64,000 nucleotides of DNA, taken from positions 248,001-312,000 of the forward strand of contig OZ025788.1 in NCBI GenBank assembly GCA_964019425.1, in the 5' to 3' direction. This DNA comes from Flectonema sp. DT1601. Taxonomy: Eukaryota; Euglenozoa; Diplonemea; Diplonemida; Diplonemidae. This document shows positions 23,401 to 34,347 of this stretch, piece after piece; within the stretch, counting starts at the first letter, position 1; every line of letters starts with the position of its first letter. The notes under the pieces were generated by a model, which saw only the letters and a list, made by a program, of their open reading frames with translations, did not search any database and was not told the DNA's origin. The translations under genes were made by a program, and so were the position numbers.

Positions 23401-26400
23401 AAAAAAGCAGCCAGCTCCACACACAAAGTTTCAAAAAACAGCCAGCTCTACACACAAAGTTTTAAAAAACAGCCAGCACCACACACAAAGTTTCGAAAAA
23501 CAGCCAGCTCCACAAAGTTTAAAAAAACAGCCAGCTCAACAAAGTTTAAAAAAGCAGCCAGCTCCACACACAAAGTTTCAAAAAACAGCCAGCTCTACAC
23601 GCAAAGTTTTAAAAAACAGCCAGCACCACACACAAAGTTTCGAAAAACAGCCAGCTCCACAAAGTTTAAAAAAACAGCCAGCTCAACAAAGTTTAAAAAA
23701 AATGCCAGCTCCACGAAAAGTTTCAAAAAACAGCCAGCTCCACACACAAAGTTTCAAAAAACAGCCAGCACCACACGCAAAGTTTCAAAAAACAGCCAGC
23801 TCAACAAAGTTTAAAAAAGCAGCCAGCTCCACACACAAAGTTTCAAAAAACAGCCAGCTCCACACACAAAGTTTCAAAAAACAGCCAGCACCACACACAA
23901 AGTTTCGAAAAACAGCCAGCTCCACAAAGTTTCAAAAACAGCCAGCTCAACAAAGTTTAAAAAAAATGCCAGCTCCACGAAAAGTTTCAAAAAACAGCCA
24001 GCTCCACACACAAAGTTTCAAAAAACAGCCAGCTCCACACACAAAGTTTCAAAAAACAGCCAGCACCACACGCAAAGTTTCAAAAAACAGCCAGCTCAAC
24101 AAAGTTTAAAAAAGCAGCCAGCTCCACACACAAAGTTTCAAAAAACAGCCAGCTCAACAAAGTTTAAAAAAACAGCCAGCTCCACACACAAAGTTTCAAA
24201 AAACAGCCAGCTCTACACGCAAAGTTTTAAAAAATAGCCAGCTCAACAAAGTTTAAAAAAGCAGCCAGCTCCACACACAAAGTTTCAAAAAACAGCCAGC
24301 TCAACAAAGTTTAAAAAAACAGCCAGCTCCACACACAAAGTTTCAAAAAACAGCCAGCTCTACACGCAAAGTTTTAAAAAACAGCCAGCTCAACAAAGTT
24401 TAAAAAAGCAGCCAGCTCCACACACAAAGTTTCAAAAAACAGCCAGCTCTACACGCAAAGTTTTAAAAAACAGCCAGCTCCACACACAAAGTTTCAAAAA
24501 ACAGCCAGCTCAACAAAGTTTAAAAAAGCAGCCAGCTCCACACACAAAGTTTCAAAAAACAGCCAGCTCAACAAAGTTTAAAAAAACAGCCAGCTCCACA
24601 CACAAAGTTTCAAAAAACAGCCAGCTCTACACGCAAAGTTTCAAAAAACAGCCAGCTCCACACACAAAGTTTAAAAAAAAGCCAGCACCACGCAAAGTTT
24701 CAAAAAACAGCCAGCTCAACAAAGTTTAAAAAAGCAGCCAGCTCCACACACAAAGTTTCAAAAAACAGCCAGCTCAACAAAGTTTAAAAAAACAGCCAGC
24801 TCCACACACAAAGTTTCAAAAAACAGCCAGCTCTACACGCAAAGTTTTAAAAAATAGCCAGCTCAACAAAGTTTAAAAAAGCAGCCAGCTCCACACACAA
24901 AGTTTCAAAAAACAGCCAGCTCAACAAAGTTTAAAAAAACAGCCAGCTCCACACACAAAGTTTCAAAAAACAGCCAGCTCTACACGCAAAGTTTTAAAAA
25001 ACAGCCAGCTCAACAAAGTTTAAAAAAGCAGCCAGCTCCACACACAAAGTTTCAAAAAACAGCCAGCTCTACACGCAAAGTTTTAAAAAACAGCCAGCTC
25101 CACACACAAAGTTTCAAAAAACAGCCAGCTCCACACAAAGTTTAAAAAAACAGCCAGCTCAACAAAGTTTAAAAAAAATGCCAGCTCCACGAAAAGTTTC
25201 AAAAAACAGCCAGCTCTACACACAAAGTTTTAAGAAACAGCCAGCACCACACACAAAGTTTCGAAAAACAGCCAGCTCCACAAAGTTTAAAAAAACAGCC
25301 AGCTCAACAAAGTTTAAAAAAGCAGCCAGCTCCACACACAAAGTTTCAAAAAACAGCCAGCTCTACACGCAAAGTTTTAAAAAATAGCCAGCTCAACAAA
25401 GTTTAAAAAAGCAGCCAGCTCCACACACAAAGTTTCAAAAAACAGCCAGCTCTACACGCAAAGTTTTAAAAAACAGCCAGCTCAACAAAGTTTAAAAAAG
25501 CAGCCAGCTCCACACACAAAGTTTCAAAAAACAGCCAGCTCAACAAAGTTTGAAAAAACAGCCAGCTCCACACACAAAGTTTCAAAAAACAGCCAGCTCT
25601 ACACGCAAAGTTTTAAAAAACAGCCAGCTCAACAAAGTTTAAAAAAGCAGCCAGCTCCACACACAAAGTTTCAAAAAACAGCCAGCTCTACACGCAAAGT
25701 TTTAAAAAACAGCCAGCTCCACACACAAAGTTTCAAAAAACAGCCAGCTCCACACAAAGTTTAAAAAAAAGTCAGCTCCACACACAAAGTTTAAAAAAAA
25801 GTCAGCTCCACACGCAAAGTTTCAAAAAACAGCCAGCTCCACAAAGTTTCAAAAACAGCCAGCTCAACAAAGTTTAAAAAAAATGCCAGCTCCACGAAAA
25901 GTTTCAAAAAACAGCCAGCTCTACACACAAAGTTTCAAAAAACAGCCAGCACCACACGCAAAGTTTCAAAAAACAGCCAGCTCAACAAAGTTTAAAAAAG
26001 CAGCCAGCTCCACACACAAAGTTTCAAAAAACAGCCAGCTCCACGCAAAGTTTTAAAAAACAGCCAGCACCACACACAAAGTTTCGAAAAACAGCCAGCT
26101 CCACAAAGTTTCAAAAACAGCCAGCTCAACAAAGTTTAAAAAAAATGCCAGCTCCACGAAAAGTTTCAAAAAACAGCCAGCTCTACACACAAAGTTTCAA
26201 AAAACAGCCAGCACCACACGCAAAGTTTCAAAAAACAGCCAGCTCAACAAAGTTTAAAAAAGCAGCCAGCTCCACACACAAAGTTTCAAAAAACAGCCAG
26301 CTCCACACACAAAGTTTCAAAAAACAGCCAGCTCCACACACAAAGTTTAAAAAAAAGCCAGCACCACGCAAAGTTTCAAAAAACAGCCAGCTCAACAAAG

Positions 26401-27544
26401 TTTAAAAAAACAGCCAGCTCCACACACAAAGTTTCAAAAAACAGCCAGCTCTACACGCAAAGTTTCAAAAAACAGCCAGCTCCACACACAAAGTTTAAAA
26501 AAAAGCCAGCACCACGCAAAGTTTCAAAAAACAGCCAGCTCAACAAAGTTTAAAAAAACAGCCAGCTCCACACACAAAGTTTCAAAAAACAGCCAGCTCT
26601 ACACGCAAAGTTTTAAAAAATAGCCAGCTCAACAAAGTTTAAAAAAGCAGCCAGCTCCACACACAAAGTTTCAAAAAACAGCCAGCTCAACAAAGTTTAA
26701 AAAAACAGCCAGCTCCACACACAAAGTTTCAAAAAACAGCCAGCTCTACACGCAAAGTTTTAAAAAACAGCCAGCTCAACAAAGTTTAAAAAAGCAGCCA
26801 GCTCCACACAAAGTTTAAAAAAAAGTCAGCTCAACAAAGTTTAAAAAAGCAGCCAGCTCCACACACAAAGTTTCAAAAAACAGCCAGCTCCACACACAAA
26901 GTTTCAAAAAACAGCCAGCTCCACACACAAAGTTTCAAAAAACAGCCAGCTCTACACGCAAAGTTTAAAAAAACAGCCAGCTCAACAAAGTTTAAAAAAG
27001 CAGCCAGCTCCACACACAAAGTTTCAAAAAACAGCCAGCTCTACACGCAAAGTTTGAAAAAACAGCCAGCTCAACAAAGTTTAAAAAAGCAGCCAGCTCC
27101 ACACACAAAGTTTCAAAAAACAGCCAGCTCTACACGCAAAGTTTGAAAAAACAGCCAGCTCAACAAAGTTTAAAAAAGCAGCCAGCTCCACACGCAAAGT
27201 TTCAAAAAACAGCCAGCTCCACACAAAGTTTAAAAAAAAGTCAGCTCCACACGCAAAGTTTCAAAAAACAGCCAGCTCCACACACAGAGTTTAAAAAAAC
27301 AGCCAGCTCCACGCAAAGTTTAAAAAAAAGTCAGCTCCACACACAAAGTTTCAAAAAACAGCCAGCTCCACACAAAGTTTAAAAGAAAGCCAGCTCCACG
27401 CAAAGTTTTAAAAAACAGCCAGCTCCACACACAAAATTTTAAAAAAAAGCCAGCTCCACGCAAAGTTTTAAAAAACAGCCAGCTCCACACGCGAAGTTTC
27501 AAAAAACAGCCAGCTCCACACGCAAAGTTTCAAAAAACAGCCAG
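17477..27544 (+). repeat. Minisatellite block, longest (10 kb)
   Basis: Up to about 23023 it repeats the unit order of copy 1. The offset is 5984 bp at first and 6248 bp after a 264 bp gain of satellite units near 17.7-17.9 kb. Shared rare variants prove the match: CAGACAAAG at 15550 and 21798, and CAAAAATCAGCC at 16063 and 22311. From ~25.7 kb units become more divergent (GTCAGCTCC, CACAGAGTTT). Confidence 0.95.
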
Positions 27545-28047
27545 AATAAGAAATTTGGGAGAGGAATAGGGGCAGTGAACTTTTGATTCAGGCCCTTCCC
27601 ATCGAACAGGACGAAGACTTCTAAAACCTGAGATGAACCAATTGAGTTGAAACAAACAAATAACAGAGACGCAACACATACCGGAACATCATCGCAAGCA
27701 ATGCTTCGGACCTCCGTCGACCTTCGTTCTTCCGGCGGCAAAGGGAAACAAGAAAGAACAGGCAATGAGACAAACCTGTTAGTTGGTGTTGTGTTGTTGT
27801 TAAAAACAAAAACATAAACGCCAGGAAGTTCGACAACGAAGACATCGACATCGATCGCTGCTCTGCAGATGTCCGGCGGGTGTTTGTCTACACTGTGTTT
27901 ATTGTTTGTTTTTTTCCCAAGGTTCAACCTTGGGAAGAGAAGTAAAAAATTCCGTCAATGTTGGCCTTCCTGTTCGAAGGTGCGCACCAATGATGATAAA
28001 TAGAGTGGGGGGAGAAAACCTTTGATCCAACTGGATCCCTTCACGAA
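27545..28047. other. Island 4 in the minisatellite, dispersed hairpin repeat copy b
   Basis: About 500 bp, richer in G+C than the satellite. Positions 27560-28010 align with the reverse complement of 29597-30048 through a series of shared words (CAGGCCCTTCCC, AACCTGAGATGAA, CGATCGCTGCTCTGCAGATG). A hairpin CCCAAGGTT-C-AACCTTGGG lies at 27916-27934. No gene is recognised; a 142-codon minus-strand open frame overlaps it but matches nothing known. Confidence 0.7.
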
Positions 28048-29495
28048 ACAGCCAGCTCCACACAAAGTTTAAAAAAGCAGCCAGCTCCACACACAGAGTT
28101 TAAAAAAGCAGCCAGCTCCACGCAAAGTTTAAAAAAAAGTCAGCTCAACAAAGTTTAAAAAAGCAGCCAGCTCCACACACAAAGTTTCAAAAAACAGCCA
28201 GCTCCACACACAAAGTTTAAAAAAAAGCCAGCTCAACAAAGTTTAAAAAAGCAGCCAGCTCCACACACAAAATTTTAAAAAACAGCCAGCTCCACACACA
28301 AAGTTTAAAAAAAAGCCAGCTCCACGCAAAGTTTTAAAAAACAGCCAGCTCCACACGCGAAGTTTCAAAAAACAGCCAGCTCAACAAAGTTTAAAAAAGC
28401 AGCCAGCTCCACACACAGAGTTTAAAAAAACAGCCAGCTCCACGCAAAGTTTAAAAAAAAGTCAGCTCCACACACAAAGTTTCAAAAAACAGCCAGCTCC
28501 ACACAAAGTTTCAAAAAACAGCCAGCTCAACAAAGTTTAAAAAAGCAGCCAGCTCCACACACAGAGTTTAAAAAAACAGCCAGCTCCACGCAAAGTTTAA
28601 AAAAAAGTCAGCTCCACACACAAAGTTTCAAAAAACAGCCAGCTCCACACACAAAGTTTTAAAAAATAGTCAGCTCCATACACAAAGTTTAAAAAAAAGC
28701 CAGCTCGACAAAGTTTAAAAAAGCAGCCAGCTCCACACACAAAATTTTAAAAAACAGCCAGCTCCACACACAAAGTTTAAAAAAAAGCCAGCTCCACGCA
28801 AAGTTTTAAAAAACAGCCAGCTCCACACGCGAAGTTTCAAAAAACAGCCAGCTCAACAAAGTTTAAAAAAGCAGCCAGCTCCACACACAGAGTTTAAAAA
28901 AACAGCCAGCTCCACGCAAAGTTTAAAAAAAAGTCAGCTCCACACACAAAGTTTCAAAAAACAGCCAGCTCCACACAAAGTTTCAAAAAACAGCCAGCTC
29001 AACAAAGTTTAAAAAAGCAGCCAGCTCCACACACAAAGTTTCAAAAAACAGCCAGCTCCACACAAAGTTTCAAAAAACAGCCAGCTCAACAAAGTTTAAA
29101 AAAGCAGCCAGCTCCACACACAGAGTTTAAAAAAACAGCCAGCTCCACGCAAAGTTTAAAAAAAAGTCAGCTCCACACACAAAGTTTCAAAAAACAGCCA
29201 GCTCCACACACAAAGTTTTAAAAAATAGTCAGCTCCATACACAAAGTTTAAAAAAAAGCCAGCTCAACAAAGTTTAAAAAAGCAGCCAGCTCCACACACA
29301 AAATTTTAAAAACAGCCAGCTCCACACACAAAGTTTAAAAAAAAGCCAGCTCCACACACAAAGTTTAAAAAAAAGCCAGCTCCACGCAAAGTTTTAAAAA
29401 ACAGCCAGCTCCACACGCGAAGTTTCAAAAAACAGCCAGCTCCACACGCAAAGTTTCAAAAAACAGCCAGCTCAACAAAGTTTTAAAAAACTGCC
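28048..29495 (+). repeat. Minisatellite, last block with more diverged units
   Basis: Units include GTCAGCTCCACAC and CACACAGAGTTT variants rare elsewhere. Internal runs of ~450-480 bp repeat (for example near 28380 and 28850). Confidence 0.92.
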
Positions 29496-29497
29496 AG

Positions 29498-29585
29498 TTT
29501 AGCGTCTTGACCAGGACGGGAAATAGAAATTAGTCGACATAGTCGATCGATTAAAGAAACAATGATAACAGTGTTTATTCTTTTT
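29498..29585 (-). repeat. Inverted hairpin satellite unit
   Basis: Reverse complement of the 5845-6400 units: AGCGTCTTGACCAGGACGG, the GTCGAC-type hairpin and AAACAATGATAACAGTGTTT. It begins where the minisatellite ends. Confidence 0.8.
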
Positions 29586-29596
29586 TTTTCAAATAT

Positions 29597-30048
29597 TCTT
29601 CCAGCGGGATCGCTCAGGGTCTAGTAGAGACCACCAATGTTGTGCGTTGATAGGCAAGGTGATCAACCTTGACATTCTTTCTTTTCTCTCCTGTTGTAAC
29701 AAACACAAAATACACACGCAGCTTACAGGTACTCGCATCTGCTGGAGCGATATCGATGCTTCCGTTGTCTTCCCTGGCATTGTCTTTAAAATAACACTTG
29801 TCCTCTCTCTGTTATTCAAATTCTCTGCTAAAATTACAACACAATTAAAACAGGTTTGTCTTGCTTTTTTTCCGTTACCTGTTTTTGCCAAGGGACGATG
29901 GAAGCAGATCGATGGAGGTTCAGCATGCGATGCGATGTACTTGTATGTGTGTTCTTTGTGTATGTTTTCTTCAGGTGCGAGTAGTTTTTTTGTTCTTGCT
30001 TTTCAGGGAGGGCCTTAGCCAAAAACTAACAGTCCAAATCTCACCTGG
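29597..30048 (-). repeat. Dispersed hairpin repeat, copy c (fullest copy)
   Basis: 452 bp, the inverted partner of 7099-7331 and related to 27560-28010. A hairpin CAAGGT-GATCA-ACCTTG sits at 29655-29671. A 100-codon minus-strand open frame (29891-29589) covers part of it but the other copies do not keep it open, so it is not called a gene. Confidence 0.75.
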
Positions 30049-30393
30049 TAACTTATTTCGATTATTAGTTTTGAATTTCATGAATAAAAACACAGCGAAC
30101 CACGCCATCCTACCCAAGATTCGTTGCGAAACGGCCTCGATTACACCCCCCTAGGTATTTTTTTCAAAGAATTGTTGGTTTTAAGCAAGTAATTTGTAGG
30201 TGAAACCTACACTCTGCCGTATTACATTATACCCTGGTTTTGGTTTCCCAGTCACGATCAATTCAAAATTGAGTAACTCGATTCCGTACTGCACTGAATG
30301 ACAACACGGAAAAAGAGATGTGTATGCAGCTAAGCTAGAAACATTTATTATAATGTAAAGTATTTACGTCAATCGCAGACACTAACATTACCT
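30049..30393. other. Non-coding spacer with a 17-base match to an amplification primer
   Basis: Nothing coding is seen. Positions 30243-30259 read GTTTCCCAGTCACGATC, the constant part of a well-known random-PCR primer. See the finding on a possible assembly join. Confidence 0.5.
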
Positions 30394-30800
30394 TTAGTCA
30401 CTGTTTCTCAGAATAATGTTAAATTATGGTTATGTTGTTTATGATACAATACATTTGTATTTTACGTACAAACTCGAGCAGTTAACCCCCCCGGGTTTGC
30501 GGGTTTGCGGGTTTTTTTATTTATGAACATGAAACTCAAAGTAACTACATTCCAGTCCTGCAAACTGGAATGACTCAGTCTCAACATTTGACTGACTTAC
30601 TTCTACACCATACTGATGAGAGAGAATAGAGGTAAGAGGTATATGGATTACTCTCGAAACCTATAGTTACTTTAATATGCTAAGTTGCGCATCACCCTTA
30701 GTCACTGTATTTAAAACTAATGTTAAATTATCTTTATGTTTTTATGATACAACACAGTTGTAATTTTTACAAAATCGAACATACATCCCCCCTGGGATGT
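30394..30800 (+). repeat. Imperfect tandem repeat, two ~105 bp units about 300 bp apart
   Basis: 30394-30500 and 30697-30795 share 'TTAGTCACTGT', 'AATGTTAAATTA' and 'TTTATGATACAA', followed by a C-rich patch. A separate hairpin CATTCCAGT-CCTGCAA-ACTGGAATG lies at about 30547-30571. Confidence 0.6.
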
Positions 30801-30820
30801 ATGTTCGATTTTGTAAAAAT
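30763..30820. repeat. Perfect 27 bp inverted repeat with 4-base loop
   Basis: Left arm 30763-30789 and right arm 30794-30820 are exact reverse complements around the loop CCCT. The sequence that follows (to ~30885) matches the part of island 4 that follows its own hairpin. Confidence 0.9.
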
Positions 30821-31079
30821 TTCCGTCAGTTGGTCTTGCTGTTTGAAGGCGCGCACCAATTACGATAAACGCACATCTTCTCCAATGTTTCCTGAAGCCT
30901 TTCTGTTGCCTCGGTATGACTTACCACATCTTCGCTGTGCCTCTTCTTGGTTGCTTCGGCGTCCTTCCATCATTTTTAGAAGTATATCTCCAACCACGTT
31001 TCGCTCTAATTCTTCTGAGTGCGTGCGATCATGGTGTTTTGAAGTTCTGTCTCGTTCACTATTTCCATGGTATGTTGAG

Positions 31080-31480
31080 GCTCCGCATCGATAGCTGCTC
31101 CCATTGAGTTGTCCCTTCCGCTGGGGAATCCACGGACTGCGGAAATCTTGTCCAGGCGGCGAACGAGGAGCAGAAATGCCCAACATCAACGACGCACCTG
31201 TTGACAGATTCAGAGTTGGTTATGCAGGCATTGGAACAAGGACCATATAAACAAAGGCCAATGAACAAAGACATCTGGAAGTTAGCAATGAAACTGGAGA
31301 AGGGAATCCGGATCAACATGTAGCATGTACCGGCGCACAGAAACGTGTGGTGCAATGAAGTAGCGGACCAGCTGGCGAAATTCGCTGCAAGGCTGAAGGA
31401 AGATCCTCCTCATAAAGATGTTATTATTAAACAACTGCCCACCCAACTTGACATGGGAACATTGATGACGTTCCACAAGC
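31080..31480 (+). pseudogene. Remnant of a LINE-type RNase H domain
   Basis: Translation gives 'LLTDSELVMQALEQGP', then 'IWKLAMKLEKGIRIN', then 'HVPAHRNVWCNEVADQLAKF'. This is the second half of an RNase H fold as found at the 3' end of ingi/Vingi-like non-LTR retrotransposons: TDS with the metal-binding Asp, VPAH with the late His, NExAD with the last Asp. A stop codon lies just before the VPAH segment and no reverse transcriptase is seen nearby. It is a decayed fragment. Confidence 0.6.
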
Positions 31481-32452
31481 GGAGAAAACGGGAACTGGAT
31501 CGGACCGGGTGAGGTAAGACACCCTCCGTACATAGAAGGTCTAACAAGACCGGAGGAAGTGCTGATGTCACGCTTTAGAGTGGGACGTTGCAGATCTCTA
31601 ACAAGTGTTGAGGCTTGTAATTCCTTCTTCATGACACCAGCAAGAAATAATAATAATACTGTAAAGAAAAATTTCTCGCGGATTTGGGGATTTTTTTCAA
31701 ACTCGCAGGTTTTTCCCCACAAGAATATTTCTCTTTACAGTACTTTCCCTTTTACATTAAAATATTGTATGTTGTACAGGTACTGTATTGTGATACACAA
31801 TTGTTTTGTATGTAATCAGTTTATTTCCCCTAAGCGACCTTCTCGACGCGACATTCTTTATTTTAAATAAACACTTTGTTTTCATAATTTAGGACCCTTC
31901 TTGAATTAAGTTATTATTTCATCTCATCTCATTAGGCGATGAACGGTATGGAAAGGAAGTGGGAAGAAGAAGGTTTCTGGGTGTGTATTTTAGTGGTGAA
32001 TGGAACTGCCGCATTTCATAAGCGGATGAATAATTGAAATTCTTCTGTCACTCACGTGACATGAAGTGGCAATTGGAACATTCTCATAGTGTTGGGTAGA
32101 GAATGCTGTACAGCAGCAGGTAGTGTACTACTGAACTCAGCGATATATTCACTTTCCACCTTCCCACTGTCTGTTTCTATATTCATCCCCCACTTTTCAG
32201 CCGGTGGTATCTACAGTTCACAAATAATGTTCTGGACAACCATTTTCACGTGGGAGGAGGAGGGGGAGGGACGATAATTTGTTTTGAATAAGAGGTGCGA
32301 ATGAGTTTTTTTGAAATTCATCTTCAAATCAGCGAATTACTTTTCATGACCTGCGATTGGCTCGCAATAAGTACCTTCTTGGAATGTTAGAATAGTTGTG
32401 GTACTTCAATTAAATTACTTCATACACAGCAACTTACTAAACTCATATTAAC
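31481..32452. other. Intergenic region upstream of ETFA
   Basis: No gene recognised. It would hold the 5' part of the plus-strand transcription unit. A CAG acceptor at 32427-32429 lies 23 bases before the ETFA start. Confidence 0.4.
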
Positions 32453-33560
32453 ATGTTCAGGGTAACTAGATCAGTTCTTGGTAAGGTGTGTGTTCTCGGA
32501 CAGGTAAATGCAAAGGGAGTAACTCCAGCGACCTTGAGCGCCGTAAAGGCAGCCACTGAACTAGGAGATGTCACTGCAGTAGTTTCTGGAAAGAATGCTG
32601 CTGAGACCATGGCAAAGGTTACTGGTGTCAATAAGGTCATCTATTCTGCTGATGCAAGTATCGAGCATGACATGGCCGAGAACTGGACTGAATTCGTTTC
32701 AGGTGTCCAGAAGAACGAGAACTTTTCCCACATCTTGGCACCATCGTCTGCCTTCGGAAGCTCTGTAATCCCACGTTTGGGGGCAAAGCTGGATTCTCAG
32801 CCACTCACCAACATTAGTCAGGTACACAGTGAAGATACTTTCAGCCGTGGAACCTTTGCAGGAAATGTCGTAGTCAAAGTACAGATGAAGGACGCTGTTA
32901 AATTGATGTCTGTCCGTGGTGCGTCTTTTGACAAGGCTGCTGCTGAGGGTGGAAGTGCTGAGATTTCTGAGGCATCAGTTGAGGGATCAACTGATAAATC
33001 AAAGTGGGTATCTGACGAGACTTCGAGCAGTGACAAACCCGACTTAGAGTCTGCTTCAATTGTTGTTTCAGGTGGACGTGGTATGAAGGACCCGTCAAAC
33101 TGGCATCTGATCGACTCCTTGGCAGCCAAACTCGGAGGTGCTGTTGGAGCAACCCGTGCCGTCGTTGACGCCGAGTGGGTTCCATCTGACCTCCAGGTTG
33201 GTCAGACTGGAAAGGTTGTCGCCCCAGACCTCTACATTGCATGCGGTATCTCTGGAGCGATTCAACACGTTACTGGTATGAAGGACTCAAAGACAATCGT
33301 AGCCATCAACACCGATGAAGACGCTCCGATCATGTCCATCGCTGATTATGGTCTTGTTGCGGTATGAAATATTTTTTATGTTCTTAAAATGATTACTTTT
33401 CTCTTTTGTTCTGCCCTGTTCTGAAGCTATTGTACTTCGCAAGTTGTTGACTGACTTCCACAATTCACTAAGGTACTTTCTTCTGTTATGGTGAAAGACA
33501 TAACAAACAATCACACAGGATGCTCTCACCGCCGTACCTGAGCTCACTGGTAAGTTATAA
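32453..33560 (+). CDS. ETFA: Electron transfer flavoprotein alpha subunit, one intron
   Basis: Exons 32453-33361 and 33519-33560, 316 residues, the usual family length. The mitochondrial matrix heterodimer carries electrons from acyl-CoA and other dehydrogenases to ETF-ubiquinone oxidoreductase. The N-terminus (MFRVTRSVLGK) is short and basic and may be a targeting signal. The C-terminal FAD domain is clear: 'VVSGGRGMKDPSNWHLIDSL', 'GATRAVVDAEWVP', 'QVGQTGKVVAPDLYIACGIS', then 'AINTDEDAPI' and 'ADYGLVA'. The 157 bp intron starts GTATGA and ends ACACAG; splicing gives 'ADALTAVPELTGKL' and a stop, the expected C-terminus. A further splice at 33550 would replace the last three residues with an unrelated tail and is rejected. 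First gene of the plus-strand array. Confidence 0.95.
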
Positions 33561-34347
33561 GCTTGATTCTTTTAGTTTTAACTGAGAGTCACTGGAGGGT
33601 CGAGGAGGGAGAAGAAACATTAAAAAAAAAGAAAAAAAAAAAAAAAAAAAAAAAAAAAGCGGTTTCTCACTTTGGGCACCGATTTTCTTTTTTAAAATTT
33701 CCCTTTTCTTCCTTTTTTTTTTTTTGGAACTCTTGTTCTGCACGCCAAGGCTAGTGTATGCAAGTTACATTATGGTTATAGTTTTTATTTTTTATTTTAT
33801 TTTAAAGTTCTCTGATTTCTTTTTGCGGGTGCAGTTCTTGGTAAGATCGAAAGAAAAAGACACATGGAGGAGCTGCTGCCATGTAAACCAGTGATTTAAT
33901 TTGCTTGTCTTAGTCAGTCAAACCAAATGTGTTGTGTATCCTGAGAACACTTAAAGCATAGTGGGGACAAACTGCTGGCGTTTTTTTTTTTTTAGAAAAA
34001 AAAAAAAAATCGAAAAAAAAAAAATTGTGCCTGACAACACTCAATGTAAATTAAATGCTTCTTTATATATTTTTTTTAAAACTTTTTTTTGCGTAATCCA
34101 ACTATTAACAAACAAACTATACATCTATTTAAAAATATTTATTTACGCAAAAGTGAGCTATTAGCAAGTGTGACGTTTAAAGTCTTTCCGAGTCAGTCAG
34201 GCACTGAGGGTGTTGGCCCAAAGCAAATTAACACTTCTTTATAGGCATACAAAACTAATGTGAAGATTTGGACATTTTTTATTCTCTCTCAAAGAAGAAA
34301 AAAAAGGAATAATTATTTTTTAAACAGATTATAAAAGAGGGAACTCA
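33561..34347. other. Intergenic, homopolymer rich
   Basis: Long A and T runs (33620-33660, 33990-34025). No gene. A polypyrimidine-AG acceptor at 34311-34327 precedes the next start. Confidence 0.5.
34311..34327 (+). promoter_or_regulatory. Predicted splice acceptor before the surface-protein start
   Basis: ATTATTTTTTAAACAG-type T-rich tract ending in AG, 20 bases before the ATG at 34348. It fits a trans-splice site or a 5' UTR intron end. Confidence 0.4.

Noticed and set aside
7923-27544. CRISPR-like array of ~30 bp repeats
   Set aside because: There are no unique spacers: consecutive units are direct neighbours with variant tails, in a eukaryotic genome. It is a minisatellite.
7923-29495. 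Many plus-strand open frames (60-271 codons) rich in Lys, Ser and Gln
   Set aside because: They arise from a 27-31 bp repeat with few stops. Frame shifts at each 28 or 31 bp unit produce the same words in all frames. No start context, no conserved frame, no family match.
29589-29891. 100-residue minus-strand frame in dispersed repeat copy c
   Set aside because: The other two repeat copies do not keep the frame, and one lacks most of it.
30860-31189. 109-residue minus-strand frame
   Set aside because: It overlaps the repeat and the RNase H remnant on the other strand, is low in family signal, and has no acceptor before its start.
33550-33899. Second ETFA intron giving a longer basic tail
   Set aside because: A good GTAAGT donor and a CAG acceptor exist, but reading through gives VPELTGKL and a stop, the normal family C-terminus.
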